This document shows positions 57,272 through 64,000 of a stretch of DNA of 64,000 nt, in pieces. Within the stretch, counting starts at the first letter, position 1. The number at the start of each line of letters is the position of its first letter. This DNA comes from Uliginosibacterium sp. 31-16 (GTDB lineage Bacteria > Pseudomonadota > Gammaproteobacteria > Burkholderiales > Rhodocyclaceae), in contig NZ_JAVALZ010000003.1 in NCBI RefSeq assembly GCF_030730865.1, forward strand, positions 124,001 to 188,000, written 5' to 3'. The notes below the pieces were generated by a model. That model saw only the letters and a program-made list of their open reading frames with translations. It was not told where the DNA came from and did no database searches. Made by a program: the position numbers and the translations under genes.

Positions 57272-57841
57272 TTACTCGCCGTTTTTCAGGCTGGCTGGAT
57301 CTAGGATGACCGAGCCGTCAGGCCCCCAGTGGACCTTGGTGATGCCGGGCTCGATGCTTTCAAGCAGATGCGCCTCCATGTCTGCAGGGCTCAGATCGCC
57401 ACAATCCAGCCGCATCAGATCGGCCAGACGCTTGTTTTCCAGCAACAGTTCGCGGTGAGCCAGCGACTGGGCGATGGCGGAGACCAGTTCGTAGTCATTC
57501 CATGGTTTGGCGATGAAACGATCAATGCCGACTTCATTGACTGCGCGCAGCAACGCATTCAGGTCCGCATAGCCGGAGAGGATCAGACGGCAGGCATCGG
57601 GTTGGCAGGCCTTGGCCGCCTTCAGGAAACTCACGCCATCCATCTCCGGCATGCGGTAATCGCTGATGAAGAGATCGAAGGGCGTGTGCTCGATGCGGGC
57701 CAGTGCCGCTCGCGCCGAACTGAACGCTTCAATTTCCAGTTCGAAAGACTGATTGCCATAGGAGCAGGGAACCATGCGCAGCAAGCGGCGCAGCGATTGC
57801 AGGATGGCGGGCTCATCGTCGAGGATCAGGATCTGGCTCAT
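57272..57841 (-). CDS. Response regulator with short C-terminal extension
   Basis: A 189-residue receiver: ILILDDEPAIL (Asp8, Asp9), phospho-site Asp61 in ISDYRMPEMDG, Ser in LSGY and Lys in AKPW. It resembles the RpfG/CheY-like group with YRMPxMDG and SGYAD. The last 55 residues form a helix and a tail (GITKVHWGPDGSVIL) with no DNA-binding or enzymatic motif. It overlaps the histidine kinase gene by 4 bp and is its likely partner. Confidence 0.9.
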   Translation of the reverse strand: MSQILILDDEPAILQSLRRLLRMVPCSYGNQSFELEIEAFSSARAALARIEHTPFDLFISDYRMPEMDGVSFLKAAKACQPDACRLILSGYADLNALLRAVNEVGIDRFIAKPWNDYELVSAIAQSLAHRELLLENKRLADLMRLDCGDLSPADMEAHLLESIEPGITKVHWGPDGSVILDPASLKNGE

Positions 57842-60800
57842 GGCGACACCTCATCGGAAGGGGTTGGCTCCGGTTGGTGAACCGGCAGCACAATACGGAA
57901 TGTGGTGCCATGCCCCGGCTTGCTGGTGACGTCGATGCGGCCGTGATGGCGGTTGATGATGCCGAAGACCAGTGAAAGGCCCAGACCTGTGCCCACGCCG
58001 ACTGGCTTGGTGGTGAAGAAAGGCTCGAAGATGCGGTTCATATGCTCGGGGTCAATGCCCTTGCCCGTGTCCGTGATGCTGATCCACACCTGATCAGATC
58101 CTTCCAGCCCGCTGCGCAAGGTGATTTCTCCCTGCGTCTCGATGGCCTGTGCGGCATTGACCAACAGGTTCATGAAGACCTGATTGATCTGTGAAATCAC
58201 GCAATCCACTTCGGGCAGCTGACCATATTCCTTGCGAACCGTGCATTTGTATTTCAGTTCGTTGGTCACGATGTTCAACGTGGAGTCCAGCCCTTTGTGG
58301 AGGTCGGCGCAGCTCCATTCCTGATTGCCGGTACGCGAGAAATCACGCAGATCCTGCACGATCTTGCGCACGCGCAGCAGGCCTTCGCGCGATTCATCGA
58401 GCAGCGGGAAAATATCTGCGCGCAGGTAGTTGTAATCCTGATCCTGCTTGATGCGAACGATTTCTTGCGCGCGCGGGTCGTCTTCTGCCTTGTCATCGTT
58501 CAGCAGAGTGTAGGCATCGCACAGATTGACCAGCGCCGTGATGTATTCGGTCAGGGTTCCAAGATTGGAGGTGACGAAGCCGATCGGGTTGTTCAACTCG
58601 TGGGCGACACCGGCAGCCAGCTGGCCGATGGCGGCGAGTTTCTCTGACTGCAACAGCTGGTTATGAGCCTCTTCCAGTTTCTTGTTGAGAGCCTGCTGGG
58701 CGGCGAGATTTTCTGCAAGCAGCAATTCGTGGGCTTTGCGCTCACTGATGTCGGTGAGCACCCCGTCGATGAAAACCGGCTTGCCGCTGTCGTCAAGCGT
58801 GACACTGCTCAGATCCGAAACCCACAGCTCCGTGCTGTCGGCGCAAAGCAAACGATATTCCTGTGTGTAGGTGCTGCGTTCGTCGGCCAGATAGGCGCTG
58901 ACTTCTGCGCCGATGCGAGCCAGATCGTCAGGGTGGATCATGGCGACAAACGCCGGGCGACCGGCGAGCAGATCGGCCGGTTCGTAGCCCCAGCGACGGA
59001 CATTGTCGGAAACAAAGAGCACTGGCCAGCCATCCCCGGTACTCCAGCGGAAACAAACTGCCGGGCTGGCCTCTACCACCTGCACAGCCTGCTGCAAGGC
59101 CCGCTCGGCACGCATCTTCTGCATGATGCGCCAGGTGTCGTTGGCGATCAGTTGCACACTCTCGACATCCAGATCGGTGTAGTCCGTGCCCTTGTTGCCT
59201 ACCCCCGCGATCATGCGGACCTGACCGCTTTCAATAACGGGGACGCTGATCAGGCGCTGCAGGTGAGAGTGTCCTTCTGGCAAGCCCTTCTTGCCGGTGA
59301 CGCTGGCGTAATCGTTGATGACAACAGGCTGTTTGCTGCGTGCCGAATCGGCCCAGATGCCGGCCTGGCTGATCGGATAGTGTTTGTCGTATTTGGCCGT
59401 GCAGTAATGTGCCAGCGTGTTGCGCGACCAGGCGACCAGTTCGATGCTCTCCTGGTCTTCGTTCACGCAATGGATGAAGGCAATCTGGCTGCTGGTGAGG
59501 CGTTCGGCGACGTCCTGGGCATATGCCATGAAGGCCGGTTCATCCAGCTGTTCGGCCTGCAAGGGCAGATCAAGCAAAGCGCTGGCCCGCTGGGTCTGCA
59601 AGGCGAGCATCGTATCGACCTGGTGTTTGGCGGTGACGTCGGTGGCCACTCCGTTCCAGACGATTCTGCCCTGGTCGTCGAGCTCTGGCTGGCGGCGTGA
59701 GCGGAGGTTGACCCAGCCCCAGTGCTGGTCAGCCCGGAGGACGCGCAGATCGATATCCAGATCTCCGTCGGTGGAGGCCAGTGCAGTGCGCAGTGCGGGA
59801 AGCTCTGCCGGTTCCAGGCGGGCATAGAATCGGTCGGTGTTGCCGAGCAGTTCGGCTGGGCTGATACCCAGCAGACGCTCCACGCCGGAGCTGACATAGA
59901 GAATTTCACGCGTGCCATCTGGTCGCTGACCCACCTGATACAACACGCTGTCAGGGAGATTGTCACCCAGCGTACGCAGGCGTTCCTCGCTCTGACGCAA
60001 GGCATCTTCGGCCAGATGGCGCGCAGTCACATCCAGGGTAATGCCACCCAGCGCGGGGGGGGCGTCGTCGCGCGGGATGATGAATTTGGTGGACTCATAA
60101 ACGTGACCGTTGAATTCCTCTTCGATGGTTTCTGTGCGGCCGCTGGCGAGTACCCGCAGGTCGTCGGCCACAATGCTTTCGCCGAACCTGCCAGGGAATA
60201 TCTCGCTGGATAGCTTGCCAATCATGCTGGCCGGGTCGATGCCCAGCAGATCCTTGAAGCCCCGGTTGGCGATCAGAACACGTGATTCGCTGTCTTTTAC
60301 ATAGGCCGTACCCGGCAGGTGATCAATGAAACCCTGCAGGGTGCGAACGGCTTCGCGCTGGGCTCGTGCATCGGCATTGCGCTGGGTGATATCGGTGGCG
60401 AGCAGTACGGCATGCTCGCCATCGCCCAGCGGGTAGAGCATGCTGAGGTATTCGACGCCATTGCGGCTGTCCGTCAGCGTGACCGGTTCATGGCTGGTAC
60501 GGGCGCAGGCTTCTTCTACTGCGGCTTTGCGCTGTGGCAGGACTTCCGGCGGAAGCCGTCTGAAGACGTTGCTGCCGACAAGAGCTTCCGGGGTGCTGCC
60601 CAGACGCGTTGCGCCGGTCTGGTTGATGAGTTTGATCGTGCCGTCCCGGCTCACCATGTGCAGGGTTTCCGGCACCGCATCGATGAAGGCCCGCAACAGC
60701 TGCATGTCCTGAGCCTGCTGGGCGCGGCTGGCTGCGTCCATGGCCTGCTTGCGCCCTTGCCGCAGCAAGAGTGTCAGTGTGCCCAGCAGTATCAGCAGGA

Positions 60801-61728
60801 GCAGCCCGAAAGCCAGACTCTCGCGGCGGGCCTCGGCATAGACTTCGTCCGCATCAAGTTTGGCGATCACGCGCCAGGGGCTGTTGCCGACAGGGTGAAT
60901 GGCGCGCAGGACTTCGACATTGCGATAGTCGAGGCCGGAGGCCAGAACGGTTTTCTCGGTATCGAGCTGGATGGCTCGTACTTGCAGACTGCGAATCGGG
61001 AGCCGCAGCCGTGGCGGAGGCGTCGGGTCGTGAAGCAGTGGTGCGAGGAATTCCACTTCGTCCCCGGCTGGCCGGAACAGCAGGGTTTCGGCACTGGAGC
61101 TGATGCCCGGCCAGGTCTGGATGAACGGGTAGAGATAGCGGTAAGGGTCGATCTCCAGCAGCATGAAACCGATACCCTGCGTGCCGTTGGCAACGTTCAG
61201 GCTCAGCGGAGAAACAAAGGCCAGGCGTGCCTGACCGCTGCTGCCGGAGTAGAAGTCAATCAGACGGGCGCGCTGATCTGGCGTAGGTCGGGTATCCAGT
61301 GGTTGCGGAACCGCGGGTGACTTGCCGTCGGTACTCAGGGCAAAGCGGCCCTGTTCATCGTAGAGGGCAATCCGCAAGGCTTCCGGATGACGGCGCAGAT
61401 AGAAGCGCATGCGCTCCAGCAGCAGCTCTCCCGCTTTTTCTCGCGTGGCCGGGCGGCTCTGTTGCCACGCCGCGAAAGCACTGCTTAATGAGCTGGATGG
61501 GGGCTGAATCATGCCGCTGCGTTTGTCGTCGAGCCAGCGCTCGATTTCGTGAGCCTTGAGTTCGGCAATGACAGCCAGGTTGGCCTGGGCGGCTTCGCGG
61601 GTTTCGCGGTAGAAATAGGTGCAGACGAGAGCGATGATGAGCGACGTCGCGAGAACGCCCAGCAGCGGCCATCTCCAGACATGCAGGCTGGAGAAGAAGG
61701 CGGGGCGCGGCTGTGCGGGCAGGCTCAT
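57838..61728 (-). CDS. Large multi-PAS/GAF membrane histidine kinase
   Basis: A 1296-residue sensor kinase. Two membrane helices (about 17-37 and 301-320) enclose a Cache-like periplasmic domain. The cytoplasmic part has PAS domains (about 345-455, 465-580, 590-710), a GAF domain (about 725-890), another PAS (about 900-1010), a coiled coil, and the kinase core: H-box GVAHELNNPIGF, N-box NLLVNAAQAI, G1 DTGKGI, G2 GTGLGLSL. The insert between H- and N-boxes is long. It is the middle gene of an overlapping three-gene set with a c-di-GMP enzyme upstream and a receiver downstream. Confidence 0.93.
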   Translation of the reverse strand: MSLPAQPRPAFFSSLHVWRWPLLGVLATSLIIALVCTYFYRETREAAQANLAVIAELKAHEIERWLDDKRSGMIQPPSSSLSSAFAAWQQSRPATREKAGELLLERMRFYLRRHPEALRIALYDEQGRFALSTDGKSPAVPQPLDTRPTPDQRARLIDFYSGSSGQARLAFVSPLSLNVANGTQGIGFMLLEIDPYRYLYPFIQTWPGISSSAETLLFRPAGDEVEFLAPLLHDPTPPPRLRLPIRSLQVRAIQLDTEKTVLASGLDYRNVEVLRAIHPVGNSPWRVIAKLDADEVYAEARRESLAFGLLLLILLGTLTLLLRQGRKQAMDAASRAQQAQDMQLLRAFIDAVPETLHMVSRDGTIKLINQTGATRLGSTPEALVGSNVFRRLPPEVLPQRKAAVEEACARTSHEPVTLTDSRNGVEYLSMLYPLGDGEHAVLLATDITQRNADARAQREAVRTLQGFIDHLPGTAYVKDSESRVLIANRGFKDLLGIDPASMIGKLSSEIFPGRFGESIVADDLRVLASGRTETIEEEFNGHVYESTKFIIPRDDAPPALGGITLDVTARHLAEDALRQSEERLRTLGDNLPDSVLYQVGQRPDGTREILYVSSGVERLLGISPAELLGNTDRFYARLEPAELPALRTALASTDGDLDIDLRVLRADQHWGWVNLRSRRQPELDDQGRIVWNGVATDVTAKHQVDTMLALQTQRASALLDLPLQAEQLDEPAFMAYAQDVAERLTSSQIAFIHCVNEDQESIELVAWSRNTLAHYCTAKYDKHYPISQAGIWADSARSKQPVVINDYASVTGKKGLPEGHSHLQRLISVPVIESGQVRMIAGVGNKGTDYTDLDVESVQLIANDTWRIMQKMRAERALQQAVQVVEASPAVCFRWSTGDGWPVLFVSDNVRRWGYEPADLLAGRPAFVAMIHPDDLARIGAEVSAYLADERSTYTQEYRLLCADSTELWVSDLSSVTLDDSGKPVFIDGVLTDISERKAHELLLAENLAAQQALNKKLEEAHNQLLQSEKLAAIGQLAAGVAHELNNPIGFVTSNLGTLTEYITALVNLCDAYTLLNDDKAEDDPRAQEIVRIKQDQDYNYLRADIFPLLDESREGLLRVRKIVQDLRDFSRTGNQEWSCADLHKGLDSTLNIVTNELKYKCTVRKEYGQLPEVDCVISQINQVFMNLLVNAAQAIETQGEITLRSGLEGSDQVWISITDTGKGIDPEHMNRIFEPFFTTKPVGVGTGLGLSLVFGIINRHHGRIDVTSKPGHGTTFRIVLPVHQPEPTPSDEVSP

Positions 61729-63986
61729 GACTCTGCTCCTGAATCACCTTGCCGGCCTGCGATGCGAAAGGCTTCGCGCACCTGTTCGCGCAGCTGGTCG
61801 TCTTCCCATGGTTTGGTGAGGAATTTGTACACCGCACCGTGATTGACCGCATCCATCACGGCTTCAAGTTCGGTGTAACCAGAGAGGATGATGCGCAGGC
61901 TGTCGGGGTAGAGCTGGCGCACACGGGTAAAGAATTCGGTTCCGGTCATGCCGGCCATGCGCTGATCCGAGATGATGACCTGGGCGGGGGTGCGGGCAAG
62001 CAGCTCAAAGGCATCGTTGCCATTCTGTGCGGTGATGATGTTGTAGTTCTCGTGGCGGAACAGACGGTGCATGGCGTTGAGGATCGCCGGTTCATCATCC
62101 ACGATGAGCAGGGTCTGCTTGCTGGCTGCGGTGGCAGTCGCTCCCAGATGCAGCCTGGCTTTCTGTGCGAGCAGCTGGGCGATGGCGTCTGGCGCGGCAG
62201 GGCGACTGAACAGATAGCCCTGCATTGCGTCGCAGCGTCGGTTGCGCAGGAAGATCGCCTGCGCCTCGGTTTCCACGCCTTCGGCCAGCACCGACAGGTT
62301 CAGGCCGTGGGCAATCGCAATGGCGGCGGTGGCAATGGCGGCGTTGGCGGGATTGTGGGTGATGTCGCTGACAAAGCCCTGATCAATCTTGAGTTTGTCG
62401 AAGGGGAAACGTGCCACGTAGGCCAGCGAGGAATAGCCGGTGCCGAAATCGTCGAGCGACAGCTTGACCCCTAGTGCCTTGAGTTTGCGACAGGTAGCGA
62501 CCGCAGCATCGATATTGTTGATCAGCGCAGATTCGGTGACTTCCAGCTCCAGCAGCTCGGCCGGCAAACCGGTTTCTGCGAGCACGGCCGCAACCTCATC
62601 AACCAGCGTGTCGCCGCGGAACTGACGGGTCGACAGGTTGACTGCCACGCGCATGCGGCCTAGCCCCTGATCAAGCCATTCCTTGTTCTGTGCGCAGGCC
62701 TGACGCATCACCCAGCTGCCGATGGGTATGATCAGGCCGGTTTCTTCCGCCACCGGAATGAATTCGCCGGGACTGACCATGCCCAGCTCGGCGTTGTGCC
62801 AGCGCAGCAGGGCCTCGGTACCGATGATGTTGCCGGAATCCAGATTGTTCTGGGCCTGGTACACCACGCTCAGTTCGTTGCGTGCCAGTGCGCCGCGCAG
62901 CTGGGCTTCGATGGCCTGACGACGCCTGGCATCGGCGTCCATGCTGGGCGAGTAGAAGCTGACGCAGTTGCCGCCTTCAAGCTTGGCGCGGATCAGCGCC
63001 GCGTCCGCCGCCTTGAGCAGGGTCTCGCCATCTTCTCCATCGCGTGGCGCGACGCTGATGCCGATGCTGGCGGTGACGATCAGGGGGTGGTTGTCGTGCT
63101 CAAGGGGGCGGGCGATCACGTCCTGCAGACGCTGGGCCAGCAGGATGGCATCTTCGGCTGCATTCAGGTTGCTCAACAGGAAGCAGAATTCGTTACCGGA
63201 AAGACGGGCGACTGTATCGCCCTGGCGGATTTGCTTGGCAAAACGTCGTGCCATGTCGACGAGCACGCGATCCCCGGTGGCCTGACTCAAGGTGTCGTTG
63301 ATCAGGCGGAAACGGTCCAGGTTCACCAGGATCGCCGCCGAGCAGCGCCCGCTGCGTCTCGAGGCGACCAGGGATTGCTCCATGCGGTCGAGGAACAGGC
63401 TGCGGTTGGGCAGGCCGGTCAGCGGATCGAACTGGGTGAGCTGGTTGATGCGGTCGACCAGACGTTTCTGTTCGGCAACGTAGCCGAACTGGCCGACGTA
63501 ATGGCTTGGCTGACCAGCTTCGTCAAGAACGCTGCTGATGCGCAGCCACTCGGTATAGGTGCTGCCATCCTTGTGCCGGTTGATGATCTCACCTTGCCAG
63601 CAGCCGTTTTCAACAATGGCCTGCCACATGGCAAGGTAATACTCCGGGTCTTGCTGGCCGGATTTGAGGATGCGCGGATTGTGGCCCTTGACCTCGGCCA
63701 GCGTGTAGCCGGACATCTGGGTAAACGTGTCGTTGACCAGCAGGATGTTGCCGGCCGCATCGGTGACACAGATCCCGTCCCGGCTGCCGCGCAGGACTGC
63801 CAGCGCAAGCTGGAGCTCGTTGTCGGGCGCCTGGTAACTGGCCATCGTGGCGTGGTACTGGACGGCAATCCTGATCGCCGCGGGCAGACGCAGCAAGGCT
63901 TCGTCACACAGACAGTCAGCAGCGCCCTGCCACATGGCCTGGGCGGCAAAACCGACCAGTTCTTCAGCGCAGCACAGCATGATCAC
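61725..63986 (-). CDS. PAS-GGDEF-EAL-REC cyclic-di-GMP phosphodiesterase
   Basis: A 753-residue protein (start GTG 63986 or ATG 63980; the frame is open to the window edge, so it may be partial). Order: N-terminal region (about 1-60), PAS (about 60-180), degenerate GGDEF with SGNEF in place of GGDEF, an EAL domain with all catalytic landmarks (EALLRW, the NLS region, VTESALI, DDFGTGYSSL, KIDQGF, EGVET, MQGYLFS), and a C-terminal receiver with ISDQRMAGMTG. It should degrade cyclic-di-GMP, with activity set by PAS ligand and phosphorylation. A receiver at the C-terminus is less common than at the N-terminus. The kinase gene follows with a 4-bp overlap. Confidence 0.9.
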   Translation of the reverse strand: MIMLCCAEELVGFAAQAMWQGAADCLCDEALLRLPAAIRIAVQYHATMASYQAPDNELQLALAVLRGSRDGICVTDAAGNILLVNDTFTQMSGYTLAEVKGHNPRILKSGQQDPEYYLAMWQAIVENGCWQGEIINRHKDGSTYTEWLRISSVLDEAGQPSHYVGQFGYVAEQKRLVDRINQLTQFDPLTGLPNRSLFLDRMEQSLVASRRSGRCSAAILVNLDRFRLINDTLSQATGDRVLVDMARRFAKQIRQGDTVARLSGNEFCFLLSNLNAAEDAILLAQRLQDVIARPLEHDNHPLIVTASIGISVAPRDGEDGETLLKAADAALIRAKLEGGNCVSFYSPSMDADARRRQAIEAQLRGALARNELSVVYQAQNNLDSGNIIGTEALLRWHNAELGMVSPGEFIPVAEETGLIIPIGSWVMRQACAQNKEWLDQGLGRMRVAVNLSTRQFRGDTLVDEVAAVLAETGLPAELLELEVTESALINNIDAAVATCRKLKALGVKLSLDDFGTGYSSLAYVARFPFDKLKIDQGFVSDITHNPANAAIATAAIAIAHGLNLSVLAEGVETEAQAIFLRNRRCDAMQGYLFSRPAAPDAIAQLLAQKARLHLGATATAASKQTLLIVDDEPAILNAMHRLFRHENYNIITAQNGNDAFELLARTPAQVIISDQRMAGMTGTEFFTRVRQLYPDSLRIILSGYTELEAVMDAVNHGAVYKFLTKPWEDDQLREQVREAFRIAGRQGDSGAES

Positions 63987-64000
63987 AGGCAGTGATCCGG

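Overview
The window looks like chromosomal DNA of a GC-rich betaproteobacterium, most likely in the Rhodocyclales. The evidence is the conserved blocks leuS-lptE-holA, rplU-rpmA-obg-proB and ispB-tRNA-Pro, a large chemotaxis cluster, many PAS/GGDEF/EAL signalling proteins, and secreted plant-polymer hydrolases built as lipoproteins with long polyserine linkers. A plant-litter or freshwater relative of Uliginosibacterium would fit, but that is inference. I saw no prophage, insertion sequence or CRISPR array.

Layout. 1-2.7 kb: universal stress protein and a PL1 pectate lyase. 3-11.2 kb: yejABEF oligopeptide ABC transporter directly behind cimA (citramalate synthase), then dapA. 11.5-18.2 kb: TonB-like protein plus S41 protease, a CheX-like protein, rhombosortase, alpha/beta hydrolase, and DbpA helicase with two small partners. 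18.3-25.3 kb: small lipoproteins, an orphan FlgH homologue, an ECF sigma / large anti-sigma-like / vWA lipoprotein trio, and an exported phosphatase. 25.6-31.1 kb: diguanylate cyclase, polyamine-type binding protein, two tandem Cache chemoreceptors. 31.2-36.8 kb: holA, lptE, leuS and a GH6 cellulase. 37-41 kb: two collinear 628-residue multi-PAS membrane proteins without an output domain. 41.2-48.2 kb: proB, obg, rpmA, rplU, ispB, tRNA-Pro(CGG), a short-chain dehydrogenase, a CNNM/CorC-type protein. 48.4-57.2 kb: cheY, mcp, STAS, cheA, mcp, cheW, cheD, cheB and a PAS-like/CxxC protein. 57.3-64 kb: response regulator, 1296-residue histidine kinase and a PAS-GGDEF-EAL-REC protein, overlapping by 4 bp each.

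How the parts fit. More than a third of the window is signal transduction linking motility and cyclic-di-GMP. CheA carries, between its P2-like region and dimerisation helix, two 24-residue motifs matching the MshEN cyclic-di-GMP-binding pattern. Both Cache chemoreceptors and one multi-PAS protein are preceded by sigma-28-like promoters with identical 28-nt geometry, which ties the output-less PAS proteins to the motility regulon. The pectate lyase and the GH6 cellulase, 33 kb apart, share an 18-24 bp upstream element containing TTGT-N3-ACAA, suggesting co-regulation of plant-polymer degradation.

The most notable points are the multi-PAS pair with an invariant Cys in all six modules at the same residue numbers, the MshEN-like insert in CheA, the shared operator, the absence of cheR where it would be expected, and a dispersed GC-rich intergenic repeat family, one copy of which sits in the place of cheR.
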